Under the pieces are notes generated by a model that was given only the letters and a program-made list of their open reading frames with translations, was not told where the DNA came from and did no database searches. Positions 17,451 through 26,434 of a stretch of DNA of 64,000 nucleotides are shown piece after piece. Position numbers and translations under genes: made by a program. Position 1 is the first letter of the stretch; every line of letters begins with the position of its first letter. Origin of the DNA: Candidatus Delongbacteria bacterium (lineage in GTDB: Bacteria > CAIWAD01); contig JBAYTZ010000016.1 in the NCBI GenBank assembly GCA_041675285.1, positions 1-64,000 of the forward strand. The letters are read 5' to 3'.

Positions 17451-19148
17451 TCAGCATTCCGGGGCGGCTCCAGCGGCGGCGGGGAGCCAGCGGGCGGCCA
17501 GTTCGTCCAGCTGGCGCAGCCCCTCTCCGGCCTGATCCAGACGGCCGGCGTCGGCCAGCTCCGCCAACAGCCGGCCCAGCCGCCGCAGTTGCTCCGCGTC
17601 CGCCGCCTGACCGGGTTGATCCAGCCGCGGCGGCCCCGGCAGCGAGCGCACCAGCTCCCGGTTCAGGCTGAGTTGGCCGTTCATGCGCAGGGGGTCGTGC
17701 CAGGTGTGGACCCAGGCCTGCACGGGTCCCGAATTGAGCCAGGCCGCCAGGGCCCGCGCCTCCGCCTGATCCCGGCAGAAGACCTGCATCACGTTGACCA
17801 CGCCCAGGGCCGCGCCGGGCGCCACGGCCAGGGCCTCCAGCCGGCGGCTCAAGTTGGCCAGCAGCACGCGCGGCTGACGGGCCTGGTTCCTCCGCCCGGG
17901 CGACAGGTCCGCCAGCCGGACCACGGGCCGCTGCCGGCGCGCGCCGCGAAAGCGCACGGCCGTGTCGGCCCAGGTGTGGCGGAAGGGCTCGAGCGCGCCC
18001 GAACTGAGCAGGCGCACTTCCGCGGGTTCCGGCACCAGACCGGGACATTCGCGCACCTCCAGCCGGTAGAATTCGTCCGCACTCAGGCTGGCCCGCACTT
18101 CATGCTGTTCTCCCAGCGGCCGGGTCAGGGCGTGCAGACGGCGCAGCCCAGGCGGCTGCAGCAGCGGCCCCCAGCCTTCCGCGGCCAATTCCGTCACCAG
18201 GGCCGGCGGGCAGGCGTGCCGCTCCACCACGTCCAGTCGGCGCTCCAGCCGCTCCACCTGCAGGGCCCCGCCCGCCCCGTCCGCGCGCAGCTCCACCACC
18301 AGCAGCAGGGCTTCGAAGTCCGCCCGGGGAAAGAGCCGCAGGCCCGGCGCGTGCTGCAGGCGCAAGAGCCGGGTGCGCTGCGCCAGCCAGAGTCGGAGGG
18401 CCTGGCCGTAGCGGCTGGCCAGCCAGGTGTTGGGCAACAGCAGGCCCAGCTGACCGCCCGGCCGCAGGAACTCCAGGCCGCGCTCCACGAAGGGCACGTA
18501 AAGATCGAAGGGGCCGCGGGTGGTGGCGAAGCGCGCGCGCAGCTCCGCCCGGCGGGCGCTCCAGGCGGGATCGCGGCGCTCCACGCCGTTGCGGAAGGGC
18601 GGATTGAGGATCACGCGGTCGAAGCCGCCGCGCCAGTCGGCGGGCAGCGCGCTCCAGTCGGCCAGGGCGTCGCCCACCCGCCAGGCGCAGCCGGGGGTCA
18701 GCCGACCGCCCAGCGCGGCCGCGGCGGGATCCAGCTCCAGGGCCTGGCAGGCGGTGGCCCGGACACCCGCAGCCGCGGCGGCCTGCAGGAAGATGCCCGC
18801 CCCGGCGGCGGGGTCCAGCCAGCGTTGGTCCGCGGCGGGTTCCAGCAGCTCCACCAGCCGCCGGGCCAGGGGCCAGGGAGTGAACACCTGGCCGTCCCGC
18901 GCGGCCAGCGGATTCCGCCGCTTCTGCAGCTCCTGGAAAACCTCTCCTGCCAGCCCGGGCTGCCCGCGCCAGGGCGCCAGTTCCAGCCCGCCGGGCGCTG
19001 GCGGCGCGCTCCCGTCCAACTCGGCGGCCAGGGCCTGGTCCAGCAGCTCGTCCAGCTGCCTCGGGTGTGCGGGCGTCGCTCCCGGATCGGGGAGCAGGCG
19101 GGCGCAGGCCCGCGTCAGGTAGCTGGGAAGGGAAGGGCGGAGCGGCAT
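17451..19148 (-). CDS. Orphan N6-adenine DNA methyltransferase (TaqI/Eco57I-like)
   Basis: A 565-aa class I SAM-dependent methyltransferase. The SAM-binding region has QVFTPWPLARRLVELL and RWLDPAAGAGIFLQAAAAAG (motif I), and the catalytic motif IV is VILNPPFRNGVERRD near residue 183, the (N/D)PP(F/Y) signature of N6-adenine methylases. GQLGLLLPNTWLASRYGQAL and a C-terminal TaqI-like target-recognition region (PVVRLADLSPGRRNQARQPR, LNSGPVQAWVHTWHDPLRMN) follow. No endonuclease domain is visible and no restriction gene is adjacent. It may be a solitary epigenetic methylase, a restriction-less remnant, or it may modify another substrate. The start lacks a strong ribosome binding site, so a nearby alternative is possible. 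Confidence 0.75.
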   Translation of the reverse strand: MPLRPSLPSYLTRACARLLPDPGATPAHPRQLDELLDQALAAELDGSAPPAPGGLELAPWRGQPGLAGEVFQELQKRRNPLAARDGQVFTPWPLARRLVELLEPAADQRWLDPAAGAGIFLQAAAAAGVRATACQALELDPAAAALGGRLTPGCAWRVGDALADWSALPADWRGGFDRVILNPPFRNGVERRDPAWSARRAELRARFATTRGPFDLYVPFVERGLEFLRPGGQLGLLLPNTWLASRYGQALRLWLAQRTRLLRLQHAPGLRLFPRADFEALLLVVELRADGAGGALQVERLERRLDVVERHACPPALVTELAAEGWGPLLQPPGLRRLHALTRPLGEQHEVRASLSADEFYRLEVRECPGLVPEPAEVRLLSSGALEPFRHTWADTAVRFRGARRQRPVVRLADLSPGRRNQARQPRVLLANLSRRLEALAVAPGAALGVVNVMQVFCRDQAEARALAAWLNSGPVQAWVHTWHDPLRMNGQLSLNRELVRSLPGPPRLDQPGQAADAEQLRRLGRLLAELADAGRLDQAGEGLRQLDELAARWLPAAAGAAPEC

Positions 19149-19181
19149 GCCCGAAGGTAGGAAGCCGCGCGGGCGGAAAGC

Positions 19182-19209
19182 ACCGAGCCCGGCGTGGGCC
19201 GGGCTCGGT
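19182..19209 (-). terminator. Intrinsic terminator after the response regulator gene
   Basis: A perfect 11-bp GC-rich stem ACCGAGCCCGG / CCGGGCTCGGT with a 6-nt loop, in the 113-bp gap between the receiver gene stop (19262) and the methyltransferase start. Read on the minus strand it is followed by a weak T-rich stretch (TGCTTTCC). This suggests the methyltransferase has its own promoter. Confidence 0.7.
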
Positions 19210-19261
19210 TATCGACAGAAAGGGTCCACGTTTGCCTTGCGGCAAAAGAGGATGGGAAGGG

Positions 19262-19630
19262 TCAGGCGAGGAGCGCGCGGACCTTCTCCTGCAGGACGGC
19301 AGGATCCACGGGCTTTTGGACGAAATCGTTCACGGGCAGCAGGTCGTTGTCCGTGCCGAACTGCATGCCGCTCACGCGGCTCACGCTGGTCAGCATGATG
19401 ATCGGGGTCTTGATTCCCCGTGCGCGCAGGGTCTGGGCCAGGGCGAAGCCGTCGTCGGGCTCGTCCATCATCACGTCCAGGATCATCAACTCCGGCTTGT
19501 TCTCCAGGGCGGACTGCAGGCCTTCCTGGTAGTTGTAGGCGGCCAACACGTCGTGGCCATCCAGCTCCAGCATTACGCGGCTGGCCTCGATGATGTCGAT
19601 ATCGTCATCCACGATCAGAATGCGTGCCAT
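19262..19630 (-). CDS. Stand-alone response regulator receiver protein
   Basis: A 122-aa CheY-like receiver domain without an output domain. ARILIVDDDID provides the acidic pocket (Asp8-10), the phospho-acceptor is Asp52 in LMILDVMMDEPDDG, the switch Thr81 is in IIMLTSV, and Lys106 is in DFVQKPVD. A short insertion (SVSRVSGMQFGTDNDLLPVN) lengthens the beta4-alpha4 region. AAAGGAG precedes ATG 19630. No kinase is adjacent; the PAS histidine kinase at 11090 lacks a receiver and is a possible partner by elimination only. Confidence 0.93.
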   Translation of the reverse strand: MARILIVDDDIDIIEASRVMLELDGHDVLAAYNYQEGLQSALENKPELMILDVMMDEPDDGFALAQTLRARGIKTPIIMLTSVSRVSGMQFGTDNDLLPVNDFVQKPVDPAVLQEKVRALLA

Positions 19631-19688
19631 GCGGTGTCTCCTTTGCCGGAACGCGCCGGGCGCGTCCCTCTTCCATGCTTGCGGACCA

Positions 19689-19716
19689 AAGATAGTGCAT
19701 GTTGAAAAATTCACAA
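19689..19716 (-). promoter_or_regulatory. Candidate sigma70-type promoter of the response regulator
   Basis: On the minus strand TTGTGA, a 16-nt spacer and TATCTT fit -35/-10 elements about 60 bp before the receiver start. The -35 lies in an imperfect palindrome (TGTTGAA-AAA-TTCACAA), slightly reminiscent of Rex-type half-sites. By-eye match only. Confidence 0.4.
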
Positions 19717-20026
19717 CAACCAAAGCCGGAAATTCACTTGCCAAAGCTGAAGAAGTGGCCGCGAGCCCGCTCCGGCCGCTGGGCGGTTCCAGCGCCGGAT
19801 CGGTCGCCCTGTCAAAGGAAAACCGGCCGTCGGGTTTGACAGCCAAGCAGTTGCTACCTTTTGCCTGCCCTGCCAAAGCCGGCGCGCGGGAACGCGCGGA
19901 TCCAACACCGGCCAAGCGGAGCGGGGCAGCATCCTGCGATCCCGAACCACGCCGCTCCCGCTCGTCAGCTTCCTGCGGTTGTCCGGATGCGCCTGGGACC
20001 CGCAGGACCCTACTAAAGAGAGCCGC
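19717..20026. other. Intergenic region between divergent genes, no gene seen
   Basis: About 310 bp between the receiver promoter and the DEAD-box helicase start. It holds a TTGACA (19838-19843) without a convincing -10 at the right distance, and presumably the long leader of the helicase mRNA. Long leaders are common for RNA-helicase genes. I see no coding pattern or repeat. Confidence 0.5.
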
Positions 20027-21748
20027 ATGTCGGATACGACTGACACGGGGAAGACCCCGGAAGCCCTGCCCGAATCATCCCAGACCGTCCATTTCAGCTT
20101 CGATGAACTGCCGGAGCAATACCGCCGCAAAGTCACCGCCCTGGGCTGGAGCAAGCCCATGGACGTGCAGGAGAAGGCCATCCCCCTGATTCGCCGGGGC
20201 ATGGACCTCATCGTTCAGAGCCGCACGGGCAGCGGCAAGACCGGCGCCTTCCTGATTCCCCTCCTGCTGGACATCGACGAGAGCCGCGCGGAGTGCCAGG
20301 CCCTGATCCTGGTGCCCACCCGCGAACTGGCCATCCAGGTCCACGCCGAGCTGGAGCGCCTGACCGAAGGCCTCACCATGCGCAACGCGCTGCTCTATGG
20401 CGGCGTGGGCTATGGCAAGCAGCTGAAGGACCTCGAGAACAAGGCCCAGATCGTGATCGGCACGCCGGGCCGCGTGCTGGACCACCTGGACCGCGGCACC
20501 TTCTCCGCCGCCGCCGTGCGCTACCTGGTGCTGGACGAGGCCGACGAGATGCTCTCCATGGGCTTCTACCCGGCCATGCGCAAGGTGCGCCGCTGGCTGC
20601 CCGTCAAGCGCCAGAGCCTGATGTTCAGCGCCACCATGCCCCGCGCCGTGCTCAACCTCTCCAAGGAGTTCCTCCACCACCCGGAGTTCCTCACGCTGAG
20701 CGGCGACAACGTGGGCGTGGAGACCCTGACCCACGAGTACTACACCGTGGAGCCGATGGAGAAGGACCGCTCGCTGGTGCGCATCCTGGAGATGGAGAAC
20801 CCGGCCAACGCGCTGATCTTCTGCAACCGCAAGAGCGACGTGGAATACCTGTTCCAGTTCCTGCAGAACGCCGGCTACGACGTGGACCGCATCAGCGGGG
20901 ACCTGAGCCAGAGCGCGCGGGAGAAGGTGATGGGCCTGATCCGCCAGCACAAGGTGCGCTTCCTGATCGCCACCGACGTAGCTGCGCGCGGCATCGACAT
21001 CCAGGACCTGGACATCGTGTTCCAGTACGACGTGCCCCAGGACCTGGAGATCTACGTCCACCGGGCGGGCCGCACGGCGCGCGCGGGCAAGAGCGGGCGT
21101 TGTATCACGCTGGTCACCTACCGCGACGAGCTGCCGCTCCGGGAGATTCAGACCAAGTTCCGCATCCTGCTGCAGAAGAAGGATCTGCCCGATCTGGAGC
21201 AGGTGAGCCAGCGCGTCTGCGAGCGCACCACCGTGCTGCTGGAGGAGCAGCTGCGCGACGCCGGCAGCGTGATGAACGAGCGCATCGACCGCTTCACGCC
21301 GCTGGTCGAGGAGCTGTCCCAGAGCGAGGAGGGTCGGCGCCTGCTGGCCCTGCAGCTGGACGACTTCTACCACCGCAGCCTGCACCTGCCGCCCAAGCTG
21401 CCCGAGGAGAAGATCCGCTTCGACGAGATGCAGGACGACCCCAACCGTCCGCGCCGCAGCGAGCGCGAGCGCGAACGCGAACCGCGCCGGGAGCGGGAGC
21501 CGCGCCGCGACGACCGTCGGGAACGCGAACCGCGCCGGGACGAGCGTCCCGCCCCCAGCGAGGCCGTGGCCGCCCCCGCCCTGGAGACCGCTGCGCCGCT
21601 GGAAGAGGGAGCGGCCAGCCCGGCTGGGCCGGTGAGCGAGGGTCCGCGCAAGCGTCCCCGCCGCCGTCGTCGCGGAGGGGCCGCCGAGGGCGCGGCAGGT
21701 GCGGAATCCGCCGCCGGCACGCCGGCCGCACCGGACGACGCGGCCTGA
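20027..21748 (+). CDS. DEAD-box ATP-dependent RNA helicase with Arg-rich tail
   Basis: A 573-aa RNA helicase with the full motif set: Q-motif region (FDELPEQYRRKVTALGWSKP), I SRTGSGKTGAF, Ia VPTRELA, Ib TPGRVLDH, II DEADEM, III SATM, IV ALIFCNRKSD, V ATDVAARGIDI and VI YVHRAGRTARAG. The extension after residue ~440 ends in a low-complexity Arg/Glu tail (repeats of REREPRR, then RKRPRRRRRGG) that should bind RNA. This layout resembles CsdA/DeaD-type cold-shock and ribosome-assembly helicases, but the specific orthologue is not claimed. ATG 20027 has AAAGAGAG upstream. A GC-rich hairpin lies at 21792 after the stop. Confidence 0.93.
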   Translation: MSDTTDTGKTPEALPESSQTVHFSFDELPEQYRRKVTALGWSKPMDVQEKAIPLIRRGMDLIVQSRTGSGKTGAFLIPLLLDIDESRAECQALILVPTRELAIQVHAELERLTEGLTMRNALLYGGVGYGKQLKDLENKAQIVIGTPGRVLDHLDRGTFSAAAVRYLVLDEADEMLSMGFYPAMRKVRRWLPVKRQSLMFSATMPRAVLNLSKEFLHHPEFLTLSGDNVGVETLTHEYYTVEPMEKDRSLVRILEMENPANALIFCNRKSDVEYLFQFLQNAGYDVDRISGDLSQSAREKVMGLIRQHKVRFLIATDVAARGIDIQDLDIVFQYDVPQDLEIYVHRAGRTARAGKSGRCITLVTYRDELPLREIQTKFRILLQKKDLPDLEQVSQRVCERTTVLLEEQLRDAGSVMNERIDRFTPLVEELSQSEEGRRLLALQLDDFYHRSLHLPPKLPEEKIRFDEMQDDPNRPRRSEREREREPRREREPRRDDRREREPRRDERPAPSEAVAAPALETAAPLEEGAASPAGPVSEGPRKRPRRRRRGGAAEGAAGAESAAGTPAAPDDAA

Positions 21749-21791
21749 GCGTGTCCAGCCCGCGCGCCGGATCTCCCGGCGACCGCTGAGG

Positions 21792-21814
21792 GCCGCCCCG
21801 GCTGCCGGGGCGGC
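21792..21814 (+). terminator. GC hairpin after the helicase gene
   Basis: A perfect 10-bp stem GCCGCCCCGG / CCGGGGCGGC with a 3-nt loop, 43 bp after the helicase stop. There is no T tract, so it may be a weak or Rho-assisted terminator or an mRNA-stabilising hairpin. Confidence 0.4.
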
Positions 21815-21931
21815 TGGACGGCCGGCGCGATTCCCCGCCGGTTAGCGCCGGGCCGGCTGGCATCCCGCGCCGCGGGCGCCCATCTTGACGGGTGGCGAAG
21901 CAGGCAGCGGTCACGGGACGGGAAGGCAGCC

Positions 21932-24391
21932 ATGAGGCCGGAAGCGGAACAGACCCTCACCGACGAGCAGCAGGCCGTGGTCCAGGCCCTGAAAGGCCCG
22001 CTGCTGGTCCTGGCCCCCGTGGGCAGCGGCAAGACGCTGGTAATGGCGCGCCGGCTGGCCGCCGCGCTGGAGTCGGGCCTGGAACCTGAGCGCTGCCTCT
22101 GTCTCACCTTCACCAACCGGGCCGCCCGCGAACTGCGCCTGCGCAGCGCCGGCCTCGGCCCGGGCGCCGCCCGCACGGCGGTCTTCACCTTCCATGGATT
22201 CTGCTCCCACCTGCTGCGGCGCGAGGCCGCGGCGGCCGGTCTGCCCGGCGAGTTCACCGTGCTGGACGACCTGGACAGCCGCGAGCTGCTGGCGCGCTGC
22301 CATCCCCGGCGGGGCGAGCTGCAGGCGGAGGCGGAGCGCGAGGCGGCGGGCCTGTATCACGACTGGGGCCGGCGGCTGAGCGCCCTGGAGCCGGAGCAGT
22401 GTCGGCCAGGCTTCGTGGCCGCCGCGGCCCTGGAAGGCCTGGACGCCGGCCGGCGCGCCTGGCTGTCCGCCTATCTGACCCAACTCAAATCCCGCGCCGC
22501 GCTGGACTTTCCCCTGCTCGTGCACCAGGCCCGCAGCCTGCTGGCCGGCGACGCCGCGCTGCGCGCGCGTTGGGAGGCCCAGTACGGCTGGATCCAGGTG
22601 GACGAGGTGCAGGACACGCACATGTCCGAGTGGAGCCTGCTGGAGGCACTGGCCCGCCCCCACGGCAACCTGGCCTTCTTCGGCGACCTGGACCAGACCA
22701 TCTACGGCTGGCGCGGCTCGCAGCCCGACCGCCTGCTGGCGGCCTTCGAGCGCGCGTTCGGCCAGCCGCGCGTCTTTCAGCTGGGGCTGAACCACCGCGG
22801 CACGCGGGCGATCCTCGAACTGGCCGGCCAGGTGGCCGCCGGACTGCCCGATCGCCACACGCGCCTGCAGCCCGCTCCCCACCTGCCCCAGGGCGAGCCC
22901 GTCCGCTGGCTGCTGGCCGACGATCCGGAGGACTGCGCCCGGCGCGTGGCCCGCGAAGTGCTGGCGCGCGGCGGTCCCGGCACGCGGCCCGCGGTGCTGG
23001 CCCGCAGCAACGGGGTCTGCCGGCTGGTGGCCCGGGAGATCGAACGGGCGGGCGGCACGGCCCTGCTCGAGGAGGACCTGCGCCTCTCCCGGCGGCCGGA
23101 AGTGCGAGCCCTGCTGGCGCCGCTGCGGCTGGTGGCAAACGAGTCCGACCTGGACGCCCTGGGGCGCTGGCTGCGCTGGGGTGGCCTGGAGCCTGAGCTG
23201 CGGCAGGCCGTGGAGCGCGTGCAGCCCCATGCCGCGGAGGCCCACCTGGCCCTGACGGACCTCGTGCGCGGCGGCACGCTGGCGGCCGGGGATCCCTTCG
23301 CCGACCTGCTGGAGAGCTGGGAGCGGCACCATCACGTGGTCCTGGACGTGGAAACCAGCGGGCTGGATCCGGAGCAGGACGAGGTGCTGGAGATCGCCTG
23401 CCAGCGCTGGTCGCGCGACGTGGAGCTGGACCGCTTGCACCTGCTGCTCAAACCCACCCGGCCGCTGGGCGCCTCCGCGGCCGTGCACGGACTGGACGCC
23501 GAGCTGCTGCGCCGCGAGGGGCGGGATCCCGCGCGGGCCTTCGCCGAGCTGGTGGAGTTCATCGGCCCCTCGCTGGTGGTGGGCCACAACATCCGCTTCG
23601 ACATCTCGCTCCTGCAGGGCCACGCCCGCCGATTGGGCATCCAATTGCCGGACTGGCCCACGGCGGACACGCTGGCGCTGGCCCGCCGCGTCCTGCGCAC
23701 GGGGAGCATGCGGCTGGGCGACCTGGCCGCCCGGCTCCAATTGCGCCACGAGCCCACCCACCGCGCCATGGACGACGTGAGCGCCACGGCGCACCTGCTG
23801 GAGGTCCTGGTGGCGCCCGTGCTGGAGAGCCGGGAAGATCGGCGGGACTTGGTGGCCGGCGCGGCGGAGGCCTTCCGTCCCTGGGCCGCGCGGCTGGACA
23901 AGCTGCGGGCCCTGGCCCAGACCCTGCGTCCGCCCGAACTGCTGGAGTTCAGCTCCGGCCAGAACTGGTTCCAACGGGGCCTGCCCGGCGGCCAGCCCAC
24001 ACCAGCATTACGCCGGCTGCAGCGTTGGTTCCAGCGCCAGGACACGGAAGAGTGCGCCGGACGACAGCCCCGCTCGGCCCTGGCCCATCTGCTGGAGCAG
24101 GCGGCCCTGGCCCGTCCCGCCGACCTGTTGGAGGACGAGGGTGTACCCGTGCTGACCATCCACGCGGCCAAAGGCATGGAGTTCGATTTGATTTGGCTGA
24201 CCGGGCTCTGCCAGGGCGTGCTGCCGGACTTCCGCAACCAGCGCGGCGCCGGATTGACCGAGGAACGGCGTGTCTGCTACGTGGGGATCACGCGCGCCCG
24301 GCGCGAGCTCTGCTGTTGCGCTTGGCGCCTGGACGAGCGCGGCCGGCCCGCGGGCTGGTCGGAGTTCGTCCAGGGGGCGGCCCCCGCGTGA
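21932..24391 (+). CDS. UvrD/Rep-family helicase with inserted DnaQ-type exonuclease
   Basis: An 819-aa SF1A DNA helicase. Walker A is APVGSGKTLVMAR (about 28-40), then LTFTNRAARELR, Walker B WIQVDEVQDTHMSEW (~224), GDLDQTIYGWRGSQPD (motif III region), LNHRGT and, near the C-terminus, LTIHAAKGMEFDLIWLTG and RRVCYVGITRARREL (motifs V/VI). Between the two helicase halves, at about residues 468-640, is a DEDDh exonuclease domain: VVLDVETSGLDPEQDEVLEI (Exo I), VVGHNIRFDISLLQGHARRL (Exo II) and EPTHRAMDDVSATAHLL (Exo III). One polypeptide may thus unwind and degrade DNA in repair. Its stop overlaps the GTG of the next gene. Confidence 0.9.
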   Translation: MRPEAEQTLTDEQQAVVQALKGPLLVLAPVGSGKTLVMARRLAAALESGLEPERCLCLTFTNRAARELRLRSAGLGPGAARTAVFTFHGFCSHLLRREAAAAGLPGEFTVLDDLDSRELLARCHPRRGELQAEAEREAAGLYHDWGRRLSALEPEQCRPGFVAAAALEGLDAGRRAWLSAYLTQLKSRAALDFPLLVHQARSLLAGDAALRARWEAQYGWIQVDEVQDTHMSEWSLLEALARPHGNLAFFGDLDQTIYGWRGSQPDRLLAAFERAFGQPRVFQLGLNHRGTRAILELAGQVAAGLPDRHTRLQPAPHLPQGEPVRWLLADDPEDCARRVAREVLARGGPGTRPAVLARSNGVCRLVAREIERAGGTALLEEDLRLSRRPEVRALLAPLRLVANESDLDALGRWLRWGGLEPELRQAVERVQPHAAEAHLALTDLVRGGTLAAGDPFADLLESWERHHHVVLDVETSGLDPEQDEVLEIACQRWSRDVELDRLHLLLKPTRPLGASAAVHGLDAELLRREGRDPARAFAELVEFIGPSLVVGHNIRFDISLLQGHARRLGIQLPDWPTADTLALARRVLRTGSMRLGDLAARLQLRHEPTHRAMDDVSATAHLLEVLVAPVLESREDRRDLVAGAAEAFRPWAARLDKLRALAQTLRPPELLEFSSGQNWFQRGLPGGQPTPALRRLQRWFQRQDTEECAGRQPRSALAHLLEQAALARPADLLEDEGVPVLTIHAAKGMEFDLIWLTGLCQGVLPDFRNQRGAGLTEERRVCYVGITRARRELCCCAWRLDERGRPAGWSEFVQGAAPA

Positions 24392-25497
24392 GGCGCGATG
24401 TCGACGTGGTGGTGGCCGGCGCCGGTCCGGCGGGAGCCACGGTCGCCCTGCTGCTGGCGCGGGCGGGCGTGGAGACCCTCCTGCTGGAGAAGCGCGAGTT
24501 TCCCCGGGACAAACTCTGCGGCGGCTTCCTGGCCGCGCGCACCCTGTGCCTGCTGGAGGAGCTGCACGGCTCCGCCTGGCCGGCCGACCTCATCCACCAA
24601 GGCGAGGATCGTTTTCAGATCTGGCACGCCGGCCGCCTGTTGACGGATCGCCGGCTGGGCGACCGGATGGCCTTCGTGCAGCGCCTGGAATTCGACGAAT
24701 TCCTGGCTCGCCAGGCGGTCCGGGCCGGGGCCGAGTTGTGGGAGCGGGCCGAACTGCGCGACGTGGCCCCCACGGCGGATGGCCGGGCCGTGGAGCTGCG
24801 GCTGGCCGACGGCCGGGATTTGAGCGCGCGCTGGCTGGTGGGGGCCGACGGCGTGTTCTCCCGCGTCCGGCAGCACGTGGACCCGGACTGGAGGCCGGGC
24901 GTCGCGGCGCTGGAACTGCAGATCCCTTGCGACGCCGAGTTGCCGCCGCGGCTGGATTTCGGACTCTTTCCCTGGGGCTACGGCTGGCGCTTTCCCAAGC
25001 GCGGCGTGCAGACCGTGGGCGTCTGCGGCGCCAGCGGGAGGACGGGCTCCCTCGCGCCCGCGTTGCGCGCCTATCTCGCTCAACTGGGGCTCGAGGCCGG
25101 TCCGGGGTTGGCAGGCTGGCCGCTGCCGGACCGCCCCGCCCGTCTCTGCCGCGGGCGGATTCTGCTGACGGGCGACGCCGCCGGTCTCTGCGAACCCATC
25201 TCGGGCGAAGGGATCTACTTCGCGCTGCGCTCCGGCGAGCGCGCTGCCCGGGCCCTGCTGGCCGCCCGGCTGGTCACGGCCCACCACGCGGAGGAACACC
25301 TGCGCGCCGGCTACCAGGCCGGCACCCGGCACCTGCGCCGGCAACTGCTGGCCTCGCGCCTGTTCCGACCGCTCTTCCATCGACCCGGAGTGCAGGAACG
25401 CTTGCTCCGGACTTTCGCCAATCTGCCCGAGCTGAACCAGGTGGAGTGGCCGGACATCCTGCGCCACGCCGCCCGCGAGCTGCTCCGCCCGCGCTGA
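24388..25497 (+). CDS. Geranylgeranyl-reductase-family FAD oxidoreductase
   Basis: A 369-aa flavoprotein of the GGR/p-hydroxybenzoate hydroxylase fold: N-terminal dinucleotide-binding VVVAGAGPAGATVALLLARA, LEKREFPRDKLCGGFLAART (GGR-type CGG motif), WLVGADGVFSRVRQHV and FAD-binding ILLTGDAAGLCEPISGEGI. Family members reduce prenyl chains of lipids or quinones, or hydroxylate aromatic substrates; the substrate is not predictable here. GTG 24388 overlaps the helicase stop (GTGA), which indicates coupling although the two functions look unrelated. Convergent with the AraC gene 13 bp away. Confidence 0.83.
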   Translation: MRRDVDVVVAGAGPAGATVALLLARAGVETLLLEKREFPRDKLCGGFLAARTLCLLEELHGSAWPADLIHQGEDRFQIWHAGRLLTDRRLGDRMAFVQRLEFDEFLARQAVRAGAELWERAELRDVAPTADGRAVELRLADGRDLSARWLVGADGVFSRVRQHVDPDWRPGVAALELQIPCDAELPPRLDFGLFPWGYGWRFPKRGVQTVGVCGASGRTGSLAPALRAYLAQLGLEAGPGLAGWPLPDRPARLCRGRILLTGDAAGLCEPISGEGIYFALRSGERAARALLAARLVTAHHAEEHLRAGYQAGTRHLRRQLLASRLFRPLFHRPGVQERLLRTFANLPELNQVEWPDILRHAARELLRPR

Positions 25498-25510
25498 GTC
25501 CGGCCCTGGC

Positions 25511-26434
25511 TCAGGTCCGGTCGGCCACGTCCAGCCGCCGCACCGGACGTCCCTCGATGTAACCCCGCTCGCCGCGCGGCTCCAGCTGGAAGCGCGGCCC
25601 GGCCTCGTCGTCCCAGGCGAAGCCGAAGGCCTCCGGCCGATAGGCCTGGATCTCCGCGCTCAGCGCGGCAATCGCTTCCCCGAATTCCTCGTCGGGAAAG
25701 GGCGGACCCTGGAAGACCATCCACAAGCTGGCGGGCAGCTCGATGCACTCGAAGCCGTCTGGCAGCGGCCCGGAATAGTCCCGCGGGACCTCCACGCCCT
25801 GGACATAGGTGGAGGTGCCGGGCGGGCGCAGGGCCTCGGGCAGCCAGAGCCCCATCGGCTCGTGCAGCGCGTCGGGAAGCGCACCCAGCTGCTCCCACAC
25901 GCCGCATCCCACCTCGTCGCAATACTGGAAGTAGTGGGTGGCCCGCACGCCGCGCTTGAGGATCAGCCGGCGGGCTGGCCGCTCCACCACCTGGACGAAC
26001 ACGGTCTGGGTACGTCGGGAATCCTGCATCGTTCCTCCTCCCACTGGGGTGATTTCGTAGACGCCGCGCATCCGCTCCGGCATAAAGGTCAGCACGGGGG
26101 GCCGCTCCCGCCGGTACTGCCGCGGCGAGAGGCCGAAGTGCCGGGTGAAGGCGCGGGTGAAGCCCTCGTGCGAATCGAAAACGAAGTCGAAGGCCACGTC
26201 GATGACCCGGTCGCGCGTGGCCCCCAGGCTGTGCGCGGCGGCGCTGAGCCGGCGCAGCCGCAGATAGGCGAAGGGCGACAGTCCGGTCTGCTCCCGGAAC
26301 AGCCGCGAGGCGTGCCACGGGGAGCAGCCGGCGCAGCGGGCCAGGGCCTGCAGCGTGACGGGCTCGTTCAGGTGGGCCTCGATGTGGGCCTGCATCCGGC
26401 GGACGGCTGCGGGTCTGGCTTCCGGCGTGGACAT
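25511..26434 (-). CDS. AraC-family regulator with GyrI-like effector-binding domain
   Basis: A 307-aa regulator. Two helix-turn-helix motifs of the AraC type span about 10-110 (LARCAGCSPWHASRLFREQT; AFDFVFDSHEGFTRAFTRHF; LSPRQYRR). A GyrI-like/BmrR-C effector-binding domain follows from about 130 to the end (GGTMQDSRRTQTVFVQVVER, FGEAIAALSAEIQAY). This N-HTH/C-sensor layout is that of Rob-like and related multidrug-responsive regulators binding hydrophobic or cationic small molecules. ATG 26434 has AGGAGG upstream. No transporter is adjacent, so the regulated target is unknown; autoregulation is possible. Confidence 0.88.
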   Translation of the reverse strand: MSTPEARPAAVRRMQAHIEAHLNEPVTLQALARCAGCSPWHASRLFREQTGLSPFAYLRLRRLSAAAHSLGATRDRVIDVAFDFVFDSHEGFTRAFTRHFGLSPRQYRRERPPVLTFMPERMRGVYEITPVGGGTMQDSRRTQTVFVQVVERPARRLILKRGVRATHYFQYCDEVGCGVWEQLGALPDALHEPMGLWLPEALRPPGTSTYVQGVEVPRDYSGPLPDGFECIELPASLWMVFQGPPFPDEEFGEAIAALSAEIQAYRPEAFGFAWDDEAGPRFQLEPRGERGYIEGRPVRRLDVADRT

